Below, piece after piece: positions 7,476 to 16,395 of a stretch of DNA of 57,807 nt (position 1 is the stretch's first letter; the number at the start of each line of letters is the position of its first letter). The stretch covers positions 1-57,807 of the forward strand of contig CAKZOO010000146.1 of the NCBI GenBank assembly GCA_937136455.1. Direction: 5' to 3'. The stretch comes from an uncultured Flavobacteriaceae bacterium. Lineage in GTDB: Bacteria; Bacteroidota; Bacteroidia; Flavobacteriales; Flavobacteriaceae. Below the pieces are notes generated by a model. That model was not told where the DNA came from. It worked only from the letters and a program-made list of their open reading frames with translations, and searched no databases. Both the position numbers and the translations under genes were made by a program.

Positions 7476-8624
7476 GTGTTCAAAAAAGTTTATTTTGACA
7501 ATGCTGCAACAACAGCAGTCCGTGAAGAAGTCGCGGAAGCGATGGCTAAGTCTTTAATGGAAGACTTTGGGAATCCTTCTTCAACTCATGGATTTGGAAG
7601 AAGTTCGAAGTCTGTCCTAGAACAAGCCAGAAAAGATATTGCCAAAGTGCTCAATGCGCATTCTTCTGAAATTATCTTCACATCTGGGGGAACCGAAGCG
7701 GATAATTTAGTGTTGAAATCAGCTGTCAAAGATTTAAAAGTTGAACATATTATTTCAACAGGAATTGAACATCACGCAGTAGTGAATACTCTTGAGGAAT
7801 TAGCGCAACAGGGATTGGTGAGCGTTCACAATTTGAATTTAAATACCAAAGGAGAACCTGATTTAAACCAACTTGAAGAGTTGCTAATAACTTTAGAGGG
7901 GAAGGTGTTGATCAGTCTAATGCACGTCAATAATGAAATTGGAAACTTATTGGATATAGACAGGGTTATAAATCTTGCATCTCAATACGGAGCTTTGTTT
8001 CATTCGGATACCGTTCAATCGGTGGGTCATTTTAAATGGGATATGCAACGTCAAAAAGTTGATTTTTTAGCGGTATCTGCACATAAATTTCACGGACCTA
8101 AAGGAGTAGGGTTTGCCTACATTCGAAAAGGACATCCTATCAAAGCGTTGATCAGTGGAGGTTCACAAGAGAAGGGAATGAGAGCTGGGACAGAGTCTAT
8201 TCACAATATTGTCGGATTGGCAAAAGCACTTCAATTAGCCTATCAACACATCCAAGAGGAACGATCTTATATCGAAGGAATCAAAAGCTATTTTATCGAA
8301 TCACTATCTAGAGCAATCCCTTCAGTTGTTTTTAATGGAACCTCTGCAGACTTTGATAAGAGTTCTTATACCATGGTCAATGTATCGATTCCAATTGCAA
8401 ACGAAAAATCTAGTTTGTTGCTTTTTAACTTAGATTTAAAGGGAATCGCATGTTCCAAGGGAAGTGCTTGTCAATCGGGAAGTCAAAAAGGATCTCATGT
8501 CCTCTCACAGATACTCGATAATAAGGCATTAGAGTTTCCAGCACTTCGATTCTCATTTTCGAAATACAATACAAGAGAAGAAGTGGACTATGTTGTTGAG
8601 GTTTTAAAGGAATTGGTAGGCTAA
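7476..8624 (+). CDS. Cysteine desulfurase (class V aminotransferase, NifS/IscS type)
   Basis: This PLP enzyme takes sulfur from cysteine as an enzyme persulfide and passes it to Fe-S cluster or thiocofactor assembly. The 382 residues show YFDNAATT at the start, SGGTEADN, the PLP lysine in SAHKFHGPKG (about residue 206), and the active cysteine in CSKGSACQSG (about residue 328). The loop around that cysteine is longer than in SufS-type enzymes, placing it in the NifS/IscS group. The start is GTG at 7476, because the family N-terminus MFKKVYFDNAATT begins there. The stop lies three bases from the convergent 8628 gene, and no terminator is visible. Confidence 0.9.
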   Translation: MFKKVYFDNAATTAVREEVAEAMAKSLMEDFGNPSSTHGFGRSSKSVLEQARKDIAKVLNAHSSEIIFTSGGTEADNLVLKSAVKDLKVEHIISTGIEHHAVVNTLEELAQQGLVSVHNLNLNTKGEPDLNQLEELLITLEGKVLISLMHVNNEIGNLLDIDRVINLASQYGALFHSDTVQSVGHFKWDMQRQKVDFLAVSAHKFHGPKGVGFAYIRKGHPIKALISGGSQEKGMRAGTESIHNIVGLAKALQLAYQHIQEERSYIEGIKSYFIESLSRAIPSVVFNGTSADFDKSSYTMVNVSIPIANEKSSLLLFNLDLKGIACSKGSACQSGSQKGSHVLSQILDNKALEFPALRFSFSKYNTREEVDYVVEVLKELVG

Positions 8625-8627
8625 AGG

Positions 8628-9293
8628 TTATTCCTCTTTTTCGTATGGAAATTTTCTACCAGCAGATCGCATCATAGCATCGATGAGATCTTTGGTGTTT
8701 TTACCTGTTTTTCGATCGATGTCTTTTTCGTATTTCCAAAGTAATTTACCACTCAACCCATCGCTGAGTTTAATCGCAATTCTACCAAAACTCTTGCCTA
8801 AGAAGTAATCCATCAAAGAAAAATCTTCATCTTTTACCCCTTTAGACAACAGGACGTTTAAGGCAATATTTCCACTAATAATAACATCTACACCAAGTAA
8901 ATCACAGAGTTCTTTAGAGGTGTATAAATCAATATTGGAATGATCGATGTGATTCTTGCTCAGCAAGGCATTGGTTTTTTCAACGTTTTGAAAGTCGATA
9001 GAAAACTTTTTGCGTTTTTTAAATTTTAAAAAATAGGATTCCAGTGCATCTTGTACAGCTTCACCTTCGTTGACTTCAAGATTTGTTTTGGTGGTGGAAT
9101 CCACATTAGTGCTCAAATTTATTTGAGAAGAAAAGGGAAGAATAGCCAATAATTTATGGTTTTGGCTCAATTGCTCAAAATTGACATTTTCGTAAATATT
9201 CTTTTGAGCAAACACCTTAGTAGAAGCTATTAATATTAATAGCAGTGTGCTCAATAAGTAACGATAATTATTTCTTTTTCTTGAAATAGGCAT
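8628..9293 (-). CDS. Secreted protein of unknown function, CsgG-like fold suspected
   Basis: A 221-residue protein with a basic n-region (PISRKRNNYR) and hydrophobic core ending KVFAQ, that is, a signal peptide of about 30 residues. The mature part begins with LLAILPFSS and contains LCDLLGVDVIISGNIAL, a pattern typical of CsgG-like or DUF4136-like outer-membrane-associated proteins that begin with a short conserved strand and an oligomer-forming fold. I do not recognise a specific family. It overlaps the end of the M23 peptidase gene by 26 bases, which strongly suggests translational coupling. A shared envelope role is possible. Confidence 0.65.
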   Translation of the reverse strand: MPISRKRNNYRYLLSTLLLILIASTKVFAQKNIYENVNFEQLSQNHKLLAILPFSSQINLSTNVDSTTKTNLEVNEGEAVQDALESYFLKFKKRKKFSIDFQNVEKTNALLSKNHIDHSNIDLYTSKELCDLLGVDVIISGNIALNVLLSKGVKDEDFSLMDYFLGKSFGRIAIKLSDGLSGKLLWKYEKDIDRKTGKNTKDLIDAMMRSAGRKFPYEKEE

Positions 9294-10965
9294 GAAACTC
9301 CTTGCTGTTATTTAAATGATCAGTAACTACCACGCGAAGATGGTAAGAATTGTTGTCCCCTGCAATTTTATCGTCAAAATTATATGTTAAGGTTTGATCC
9401 TTAGGTTCATATTCCAGTAAGATCCATTGATCGTTTAAATATCCTTCATAGGATTTAATGCCACTTTGGGAGTCTTCAGTTTTGAGAATTAATTTGCTGT
9501 AATAGTTGAGTTGATCTCCATCTTTAAAGTTTTTGGCTCGAATAGTAGGTTGAATGCTATCAAATTTAATACGATAAGAACCCATATTATTGATACCAGC
9601 GATTAGTTTGCCATTCTTTTGTTCACTGGTAATATGGGCGTATTGCTGATCTCGAGTTTTAATACCTAAAAAGGCGAAAGGTCTAAGAGATTCTTCAATT
9701 GAATCTAATGAGAATTCTACTTTGATTGGTGTTTTAATATAGAGGTTGTCAGGACTGAGTTCTAGTTGGTTGGGATTGGATGTAACAACAACTTCTTCAG
9801 CTTCGTAAAAGGTGTTTTTTTTGAAATGTATATTGACATTTGAAAAATTTAGACGCTTTTCTTCTTTTGGATCAATTGTAATCGAATTTTCTAAACGCTC
9901 TCTTTTAATTTCTGCGACCATTTCTTGATGCTCTAGAGGGATTCTAACAATAGTTTTATTAGCGGCAGCATCAAAAAGTTGAATTTCAAGAGTGTCTTTA
10001 GTGTTTTGATCAACGCTGATGATTCCGTTATCAACTGACTTTTCATAAATCGATAAAGGGTTATAGTCTTTTTTAAATAAAAACATGATGCGTTCTCTAA
10101 AACGAACTAAATGCTCATAATCCATTAAAGTGTTGATGTGTCTTGAGTCTTCAAATGAGAAGTGATTAAAACGCATTCGAAGCAACAGTTGATCGCCCAT
10201 GAGTTGGTCTACTTTATAGAGTCCGTTGTGATTAGCCGCTAGATCTTGACGGTCATAAGCTTTGATTCCAAAACCAATGTCTCCTTTGGCATATACGGTA
10301 TTGGCAATATAGCTTCCGTCCTTTTGTCTGCTAAATGGAATCTGAACCTTTAGTTCGCTTTTGTTGACAAGAGCATCATCGCTAAGTGGGTAGGCATAGA
10401 GTTTTTGAAGTATCGGTGGATTTGTGTCTTTGATATCAATATCAAAAAGCAATGGGTTTTGAGGATTGGAATTTGTAGATTCTCTGAGCTCAAAATGCAA
10501 ATGTGGAGCAGTAGATCCACCTGTATTTCCAGAGAAAGCAATTAATTGTCCCTTTTCAACAGGAAATTGATCCGGCTTTAAAAACGTTTCAATTGTAAAA
10601 CTTTTTTTCTGATATTGAAGCTCTTTTGTATAGGTTTCAATTTCTGGTGAAAATTTTTGAAGATGAGCATAAACCGATGTAAGACCATTGGGGTGTGTGA
10701 TGTACAGAGCTTTACCATATCCGCTGGTTGAAATTTTAATTCTTGAAACATAACCTTGATTAACTGCTAGGACTGACAATCCCTCACGGTGATAGGTTTT
10801 GATATCCAGCCCAGCATGGAAATGACCCGTCCTCAATTCTCCAAAATTACCCGCTAAAATCAATGGTATCTTTAGAGGTGGATGTGGAGGATTGTTGATT
10901 AACTGAGCTTTTAGGGGAAGCATCAAATGTAAAACAACAAAAACTAGATAAAGGGTTTTTCTCAT
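9268..10965 (-). CDS. M23 family metallopeptidase (LytM domain), secreted
   Basis: The 565-residue protein has a signal peptide (to about residue 20, LMLPLKAQ) and an N-terminal LytM domain that hydrolyses peptide cross-links in peptidoglycan. Both zinc motifs are intact: HxxxD in GHFHAGLDI and HxH in HLHFELRE, with the linking segment NGLTSVYAHL. Residues from about 190 to the end form a long beta-rich region of unknown role, which is a common layout for Bacteroidota cell-wall hydrolases. It is the first gene of a two-gene unit; the next gene overlaps its end by 26 bases. Its own promoter lies in the divergent 10966-11108 interval. Confidence 0.9.
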   Translation of the reverse strand: MRKTLYLVFVVLHLMLPLKAQLINNPPHPPLKIPLILAGNFGELRTGHFHAGLDIKTYHREGLSVLAVNQGYVSRIKISTSGYGKALYITHPNGLTSVYAHLQKFSPEIETYTKELQYQKKSFTIETFLKPDQFPVEKGQLIAFSGNTGGSTAPHLHFELRESTNSNPQNPLLFDIDIKDTNPPILQKLYAYPLSDDALVNKSELKVQIPFSRQKDGSYIANTVYAKGDIGFGIKAYDRQDLAANHNGLYKVDQLMGDQLLLRMRFNHFSFEDSRHINTLMDYEHLVRFRERIMFLFKKDYNPLSIYEKSVDNGIISVDQNTKDTLEIQLFDAAANKTIVRIPLEHQEMVAEIKRERLENSITIDPKEEKRLNFSNVNIHFKKNTFYEAEEVVVTSNPNQLELSPDNLYIKTPIKVEFSLDSIEESLRPFAFLGIKTRDQQYAHITSEQKNGKLIAGINNMGSYRIKFDSIQPTIRAKNFKDGDQLNYYSKLILKTEDSQSGIKSYEGYLNDQWILLEYEPKDQTLTYNFDDKIAGDNNSYHLRVVVTDHLNNSKEFHAYFKKKK

Positions 10966-11081
10966 AGTTTCAAATTTAAAAATTATTGATTAAACAAATA
11001 CCCAATGTCATTTAAATCCTACAATTTTAAATCTTCGCATATATAAGTGTTAAATAGCAATGATATTTCAACAGAAATCTA

Positions 11082-11089
11082 TACTTTTG
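11082..11089 (+). promoter_or_regulatory. -7 box of the coiled-coil/zapA operon
   Basis: TACTTTTG matches TAnnTTTG exactly, 20 bases before the ATG at 11109, giving a leader of about a dozen bases. No clear TTTG is present 19 bases upstream. Confidence 0.55.
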
Positions 11090-11108
11090 TTAAAACGCAT
11101 AGTTATAG

Positions 11109-11399
11109 ATGAGTGATTTTGTATCCCTTGTAACAGCTCTAGAAATCAAGTTAAAAAAATTGATTGAAAGACTTAACACTGAAGAAAAAAAGAACCAGAT
11201 GTTGAGTGTTGAACTAGAAAACCTCAAGGTACATAAAAAGCAATTAGAGCAAGAGCTCAAAAGTTGGGAAGACCAATACAATGCTTTAAAACTCGCTAAT
11301 TCTATGTTGGGCAGTGATCACAACACTACCGAAGCTAAATTGAAGATTAACACCTTAATAAAAGAGTTGGACCATTGTATTGGTTCGCTCTCTGCATAA
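11109..11399 (+). CDS. Small coiled-coil protein upstream of zapA, possible ZapB-like role
   Basis: A 96-residue protein that is almost entirely a heptad coiled coil (about residues 3-75), rich in K, E, L and Q, with no membrane segment. A short C-terminal tail (KINTLIKELDHCIGSLSA) follows. The stop codon lies one base before the zapA ATG at 11401, so the pair are translated from one message. In gammaproteobacteria ZapB is an 80-residue coiled coil that binds ZapA at the Z-ring. The size, all-coil form and position here suggest an analogous partner, but that is inference: no sequence similarity to ZapB is asserted. Confidence 0.7.
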   Translation: MSDFVSLVTALEIKLKKLIERLNTEEKKNQMLSVELENLKVHKKQLEQELKSWEDQYNALKLANSMLGSDHNTTEAKLKINTLIKELDHCIGSLSA

Positions 11400-11400
11400 G

Positions 11401-11691
11401 ATGGCAGATAAGTTAAAGATAAAACTTTCCATTGCCGATAGAGTGTATCCTTTGACAATACACCCTAAGCAAGAAGAGGGTTTAAGAAGGGCTGCAAAAG
11501 AGATTGAACAGCTTGCTAAAAACTTTGAAAAGAATTATGCAGTAAGAGATAAACAAGATGTTTTGGCGATGTGTGCCTTGCATTTTGCCTCTAAATTGGA
11601 ACAACAACAGATCGATGAAGATCAGATGTCGGACCAAACTCGTGAGCGCTTAAACGCGCTTCACACAATCTTAGATGAAGTTTTGGATTAA
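11401..11691 (+). CDS. zapA: Cell division protein ZapA
   Basis: ZapA cross-links FtsZ filaments and stabilises the division ring. The 96-residue protein shows the family N-terminal strand LKIKLSIADRVYPLTI, then the PKQEEGLRRAAKEIEQLAKNF helix and a long C-terminal helix that drives tetramer formation (KQDVLAMCALHFASKLEQQ onwards). The start is taken at ATG 11401, since an upstream TTG at 11380 would add seven residues that lie inside the preceding gene and have no family match. It is followed by the 6S RNA and RNase Y, an arrangement that resembles the zapA-ssrS linkage of gammaproteobacteria. Confidence 0.9.
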   Translation: MADKLKIKLSIADRVYPLTIHPKQEEGLRRAAKEIEQLAKNFEKNYAVRDKQDVLAMCALHFASKLEQQQIDEDQMSDQTRERLNALHTILDEVLD

Positions 11692-11720
11692 ATACGTTCT
11701 TTAAAATAAAATAAAGTTAT

Positions 11721-11881
11721 TGCCCACATTAATACTTATTTGACAAACTCAACGTTACATGAATTAAAAAAGGTGAGTCGAGATTGTTAGGATATGCCTG
11801 CTTGACTGGAAATCCGACCATTCTGTTAACCTTAAACCTGTTTAAAGGAGTTTGTTCATTCCTATTGATGTGGGTTTTTTT
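11721..11881 (+). ncRNA. ssrS: 6S RNA (flavobacterial type)
   Basis: 6S RNA binds RNA polymerase holoenzyme and mimics an open promoter. The 5' and 3' ends pair as a long terminal stem: CCCACATTAATA (11723-11734) with TATTGATGTGGG (11863-11874), one G-U pair included. Inside it a second helix pairs TGACAAACTC (11741-11750) with GAGTTTGTTCA (11848-11858), leaving a large central loop, as in 6S. Seven T follow the stem (11875-11881) and act as terminator. The length of about 160 bases and the place between zapA and another gene match known 6S genes, and a flavobacterial 6S class has been described. The exact 5' end is inferred. Confidence 0.85.
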
Positions 11882-11899
11882 ATATAAATAGTAAACCAA

Positions 11900-13468
11900 A
11901 TGGATAATAGTACACTAATAATTATAGGGATTGTAGGCGTGGTGATTGGATTTGCAATCGCCAAGGTTTTAGAAAAAGGAAAGGCCTCAAAGACCATTGC
12001 TGCAGCTAAAAAAGAAGCTTCAAGCATCATTAAAATCGCTCATAAAGAGGGTGAAAACATTAAGAAAGACAAGATCTTTCAAGCAAAAGAAAAATTCTTA
12101 GAACTCAAAGCAGAACACGAAAAACACATCGTTGCCAAGGATAAGAAAATCAGTGAAGCTGAAAAGCGAACTAGAGATAAAGAATCTCAAGTAAGTTCAG
12201 AGCTATCTAAAAGTAAAAAACTCAATGAGCGTCTAGAAGCACAGCTCAAAGAACTTGATTACAAAAATGATTACTTAGAAAAGAGAACAGCTGAGGTTGA
12301 AAAAATGCATCAAAATCAAGTGCAACAGCTCGAGGTGATCTCTGGTTTATCTGCCGATGAAGCAAAACAACAATTAGTTGAATCGCTTAAAGATGTCGCA
12401 AAAAGCGATGCGATGGCTTTCTTGCAATCGAGTATGGAAGAGGCAAAACTCACAGCTCAACAAGAAGCTAAAAAAGTTATTATCAATACCATCCAACGTA
12501 TCGGTACAGAAGAAGCAGTAGAGAACTGCGTCTCTGTATTTAATTTAGAATCGGATGATGTTAAGGGTAGAATTATTGGAAGAGAAGGTAGAAACATTAG
12601 AGCTATTGAAGCTGCAACAGGTGTTGAAATCATCGTAGATGATACACCTGATGCGATTATTCTTTCTTGTTTTGATTCCGTGAGAAGAGAGGTAGCACGT
12701 CTGTCGTTACACAAATTAGTGACTGATGGTAGAATTCATCCTGCTCGTATTGAGGAAGTCGTTCAAAAAACAGAGAAACAAATCGAAGAAGAAATAATCG
12801 ATATAGGGAAGCGCACTGTAATCGATTTAGGTATTCACGGTTTACACCCAGAACTCATTAGAGCTGTTGGTAGAATGCGTTATCGTTCATCTTATGGTCA
12901 AAATCTATTACAGCACTCGAGAGAAGTTGCAAAGCTATGCGGAGTGATGGCAGCCGAAATGGGATTAAACGCTAAACTAGCAAAAAGAGCTGGTCTTCTA
13001 CACGATATAGGAAAAGTTCCAAACACAGAAGCTGAGGTAGAAACTCCACATGCCATTTTAGGCATGCAATGGGCAGAGAAGTACGGAGAGAAGCCAGAAG
13101 TTTGTAATGCGATTGGAGCTCACCACGACGAGGTAGAAATGAAATCCTTAATTGCACCAATAGTTCAAGTTTGTGACGCCATTTCAGGGGCACGTCCAGG
13201 AGCGAGAAGACAAGTGTTGGATTCTTATATTCAACGATTAAAAGATTTAGAGGATATAGCCTTTGGATTTAAAGGAGTTCAAAAAGCTTATGCAATTCAA
13301 GCAGGTAGAGAACTTCGAGTTATTGTCGAAAGCGAAAAAGTAAACGACGATAAGGCTGCAGAATTGTCATTTGAAATCTCTCAAAAGATTCAAACGGACA
13401 TGACCTATCCAGGACAGGTAAAGGTTACTGTGATTCGTGAAACAAGAGCCGTAAACGTTGCCAAATAA
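11900..13468 (+). CDS. rny: Ribonuclease Y
   Basis: RNase Y is a membrane-anchored endoribonuclease that starts mRNA decay. The 522 residues carry the full layout: an N-terminal membrane helix (about residues 4-22), a long charged coiled coil (about 25-200), a KH domain ([19 protein letters not shown], about 215-275), and an HD domain with LLHDIGK near residue 370 and [10 protein letters not shown]. The end ([17 protein letters not shown]) is typical. The start lies 18 bases after the 6S RNA U-tract with no -7 box visible in the gap, so either read-through of 6S or an unseen promoter drives it. A strong terminator follows. Confidence 0.95.
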   Translation: MDNSTLIIIGIVGVVIGFAIAKVLEKGKASKTIAAAKKEASSIIKIAHKEGENIKKDKIFQAKEKFLELKAEHEKHIVAKDKKISEAEKRTRDKESQVSSELSKSKKLNERLEAQLKELDYKNDYLEKRTAEVEKMHQNQVQQLEVISGLSADEAKQQLVESLKDVAKSDAMAFLQSSMEEAKLTAQQEAKKVIINTIQRIGTEEAVENCVSVFNLESDDVKGRIIGREGRNIRAIEAATGVEIIVDDTPDAIILSCFDSVRREVARLSLHKLVTDGRIHPARIEEVVQKTEKQIEEEIIDIGKRTVIDLGIHGLHPELIRAVGRMRYRSSYGQNLLQHSREVAKLCGVMAAEMGLNAKLAKRAGLLHDIGKVPNTEAEVETPHAILGMQWAEKYGEKPEVCNAIGAHHDEVEMKSLIAPIVQVCDAISGARPGARRQVLDSYIQRLKDLEDIAFGFKGVQKAYAIQAGRELRVIVESEKVNDDKAAELSFEISQKIQTDMTYPGQVKVTVIRETRAVNVAK

Positions 13469-13486
13469 AAAAGACAAATAGTTGTA

Positions 13487-13523
13487 ATAAAAAAGACCTA
13501 AGAGTAATCTTAGGTCTTTTTTT
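13487..13523 (+). terminator. Bidirectional terminator after rny
   Basis: AAAAGACCTAAGA (13491-13503) pairs perfectly with TCTTAGGTCTTTT (13508-13520) around a GTAA loop, with A-run before and T-run after. It serves RNase Y on the + strand and the convergent DUF349 gene on the - strand. Confidence 0.85.
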
Positions 13524-13545
13524 GTATCTAGAATAGTGTTTTCAG

Positions 13546-15540
13546 CTATTTCTCAATAGTTTGATCTGAAGATTCATCTTGATCTTCCTCATTGGCTTTA
13601 TCAAATTGATGCGATAAAATGTTTAAACTCTTCAATTTTTCTTTGAGTAAGTCAACTTTTTCTTTTCTAGCCTCTATTTTATTGTGAACATCTTTTACCA
13701 GAGGAGAATCGTCTGAAGCATTCGAGAAAAATTCTAAATTGTTTTCTAATTGTCTGATTTCAGCCTTTTCTTCATCGATCTTTCTTTTGATGAAGGATTT
13801 TTCTCTTTTAACTTCATACTCTTGATTTTCTGACTTTTTGATTGCGTCAAGAGTGTTTTCGTACTTGATGATTTCAGCTTCTTTAGGATCGATACCCAAT
13901 CCTTTTAGACAGGTCTTAAATGCTTTATTGAACTTATCTTCGATGTTCTTTTTGTTTCTAGGAACGTATCCTATACTGTTCCAAGTCTCACTAATTGATT
14001 TAAGAGTTTCTAAATCTTTTTCTTGATCTTTAGAGGTCTTAAATTTTTCGATCTTGAGAAGTAGTGTTTCTTTCTTTTTGAGATTATCTGATTCTTCTTT
14101 TTGATGACTGTTTTTAGAAGCGTGTAACTGATCGAAATAGTGATTACATGCAGCCTTAAATTCTTTCCAAATCTTATCGGAATGTTTTCTAGGAACATGT
14201 CCAACTTTTTTCCATTCCGATTGAATGCGTTTCATCTCTTTGGTGGTAGCACTCCAATCGGTACTGTCTTTTAAAGAAATTGCTGTTTCCAATAGAGCTC
14301 TCTTTTTAGAGAGATTGTCTTGTTGGTCTTTTTTAATTTCTTTATAGAACTTGTTTTTAGCTCTGTTGAAAGCTCTTGTAGCTTCTTTAAATCGCTTCCA
14401 GGTAGCTTCGTTGTTTTTTGAGGGTACTTTTCCAGCTTTAAAAAATTGATCTCTAAGCTGCTCTATTTCCTTAATTTGTTTTTGAACACCTTTATGAGAA
14501 TCTGATATGGAATCTGCAATTGCGTGTATTTTATCTGAAATTTTATTTTTTGTCTCTAGATTGCCTTCATAGGACTTTTCAATATCAGCAAAATACGCTT
14601 GTCGCTTATCGTGGATTAATTTAGTGGCATTGCTGAAACGCTCCCAAATTTCCTCTCTTTTATCTTTGTCTACAGGCCCTAATTCTTCTTTCCAAATTTT
14701 GTGAAGCGTTTGTAGTTCGTGAAAAGTTTTGCCGATATTTTCTTCGGTAGCTAAAGCTTCAGCCTTTTCAATTAATTTTAATTTTTCTTCTAGATTGTGT
14801 TTGAAATCTAAATCTCTCAATTCTCGATTGAGGTTTAAGAAATCATAAAAAATCTCAATATGATGATGATAGGTTCTCCATACATTGTTGTATTCACCTC
14901 TAGGTACTGGACCAGCGGTTTTCCACTGAGCTTGAATATCTTTAAAATTGTGATAGGTAGTATTGATATCCTCTTCGACATTCACTAAACCTTTCAGACT
15001 TTCGATCAGTTCTAAACGGTGAGTGAGGTTTTCCTTGAGTTGTGTTTCGAGATTTTTATAGTATTGATCTCTTTTTTCACGGTACTCTTTAAAGAGTTCA
15101 TTAAATTGACGTTTCGCTACTGAAGAATATCTGAAATCAATTTCATTTCCTCCATTTTGAATAAACTCTTCTTTCTTTTGATCTAATAGCTCTTGAAATT
15201 TTTGGTCGAACTCATTCTTGATTTCATCGACGTGTTTTCGGATTGCCTGAATCTTTTCATTCTTTACCAATCTTTGGAATTCACCTACAAGGTTCTCCAT
15301 AGACATTGAATGGTAATCTAATAAGGGAATTCGATGACGCTCCTCATTGTGATGATCTTCAGCATCCTCAGCATTCGATTCCTCTATTGCTTCGATGTGG
15401 TCATCTTCTTTTGGAGTATCTTCTTGAATTACTCCTAAAGTTGTAGTGTCAGAATTCTCTAAAGATTTAGATTCTTCTTGTGGATTTGCTTCTTGAGCTT
15501 GCTCTACTTCACCTGGAAGTTTACCGTCTTCTGTTAACAT
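13546..15540 (-). CDS. DUF349 domain-containing protein
   Basis: A 664-residue cytoplasmic protein. Residues 1-85 are acidic and low-complexity (rich in E, D, N), followed by a charged helix region and then repeated DUF349 units. Each unit has a tryptophan-centred signature such as IQAQWKTAGPVPRGEYNNVW, HKIWKEELGPVDKDKREEIW, FKAGKVPSKNNEATWKRF, EWKKVGHVPRKHSDKIWKEF and TWNSIGYVPRNKKNIEDKF, so five copies can be seen. The C-terminus is a coiled coil. DUF349 proteins are widespread in Bacteroidota and Actinobacteria, and their function is not settled. It appears to be a single-gene unit ending at the shared terminator 13487-13523. Confidence 0.85.
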   Translation of the reverse strand: MLTEDGKLPGEVEQAQEANPQEESKSLENSDTTTLGVIQEDTPKEDDHIEAIEESNAEDAEDHHNEERHRIPLLDYHSMSMENLVGEFQRLVKNEKIQAIRKHVDEIKNEFDQKFQELLDQKKEEFIQNGGNEIDFRYSSVAKRQFNELFKEYREKRDQYYKNLETQLKENLTHRLELIESLKGLVNVEEDINTTYHNFKDIQAQWKTAGPVPRGEYNNVWRTYHHHIEIFYDFLNLNRELRDLDFKHNLEEKLKLIEKAEALATEENIGKTFHELQTLHKIWKEELGPVDKDKREEIWERFSNATKLIHDKRQAYFADIEKSYEGNLETKNKISDKIHAIADSISDSHKGVQKQIKEIEQLRDQFFKAGKVPSKNNEATWKRFKEATRAFNRAKNKFYKEIKKDQQDNLSKKRALLETAISLKDSTDWSATTKEMKRIQSEWKKVGHVPRKHSDKIWKEFKAACNHYFDQLHASKNSHQKEESDNLKKKETLLLKIEKFKTSKDQEKDLETLKSISETWNSIGYVPRNKKNIEDKFNKAFKTCLKGLGIDPKEAEIIKYENTLDAIKKSENQEYEVKREKSFIKRKIDEEKAEIRQLENNLEFFSNASDDSPLVKDVHNKIEARKEKVDLLKEKLKSLNILSHQFDKANEEDQDESSDQTIEK

Positions 15541-15648
15541 TTTTTTAATGTTTAGGGATCAATTTTCAAGTAAGATACTAACAAGTGCGTAAATAGCAAA
15601 GACTTGTCGATTAGAATTTTCAACTAGCCTTATAAGTTTATGAGAACT

Positions 15649-16395
15649 TTAAGAGTTCCAGAGTTCCCAAGCCTTCTCTGCCTGGCCTACCAACATCTGA
15701 TATCCATTGGAAGTTTGAGCTCCTCTTTGGGCTCCTTCTTTTAGAAATGCAGTTTGCTGAGGATTGTATATTAAATCGAACAAGAGGAATTCTGAGGTTA
15801 TTCCCTCATAGGGTATTTGGGGTTTTTGATCGATATTAGGATAGGTTCCAACAGGAGAACAGTTGATGATCAGCGGATGGTGGACTAATTTATTTACCTT
15901 GAGACGATCATACGAAAGCTGTCCTTCAATTGGGCTTCTAGATACAAATAGATAATCGATCCCTAGTTTCTCTAATACGTAAGCTACCGCTTTTGAAGCT
16001 CCACCTGTCCCCAGAATTAAAGCCGAACTGTGATGCGGTTTTAAATAGGGCTCTAGGGCCTTCTGAAATCCATAGGCATCGGTATTATAGCCGATAAGTC
16101 CATCATTGGTTTTTTTAATCGTATTGACAGCTCCAATTTCTTTAGCTTCATCTGATAAGTGGTCTAAATAGGAAATAATATCTTGTTTGTAAGGAATGGT
16201 AACATTAAACCCGCATAGATATTCTTGAACTAAGACCTTTGTTTTAAATTCATCTATGGTTTGCAAATCAAAATTTTCATAGGAGTGGTTGAGAAGTCCT
16301 AATTCTTTAAATTTTTCTGTAAAATAACCTCTTGAAAAGGAATAGTCAATATTCCTTCCAATCAATCCAAATCTATTTTTTTTGTTTTGATCCAT
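15649..16395 (-). CDS. aroE: Shikimate dehydrogenase
   Basis: AroE reduces 3-dehydroshikimate to shikimate with NADPH in the aromatic amino acid pathway. The 248 residues match the Bacteroidota form. The substrate motif is YSFSRGYFTEKF (the usual S-x-S), followed by NVTIPYK with the catalytic lysine, AVNTI, the nucleotide-binding LGTGGASKAV (about residue 127) and the C-terminal GYQMLVGQAEKAWELW. The start overlaps the end of the second DUF368 gene by 23 bases, so coupling is likely. It is the last gene of the - strand unit; no terminator hairpin is visible in 15541-15648. Confidence 0.9.
   Translation of the reverse strand: MDQNKKNRFGLIGRNIDYSFSRGYFTEKFKELGLLNHSYENFDLQTIDEFKTKVLVQEYLCGFNVTIPYKQDIISYLDHLSDEAKEIGAVNTIKKTNDGLIGYNTDAYGFQKALEPYLKPHHSSALILGTGGASKAVAYVLEKLGIDYLFVSRSPIEGQLSYDRLKVNKLVHHPLIINCSPVGTYPNIDQKPQIPYEGITSEFLLFDLIYNPQQTAFLKEGAQRGAQTSNGYQMLVGQAEKAWELWNS

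Noticed and set aside
10971..10978. TAAATTTG -7 box for the M23 peptidase gene on the - strand
   Set aside because: An exact consensus match, but it ends six bases before the ATG and would give no leader; no -33 at the right distance. Likely chance in AT-rich DNA.
11380..11400. Upstream TTG start for ZapA
   Set aside because: It overlaps the preceding coiled-coil gene and adds residues without family match; ATG 11401 begins the conserved strand.
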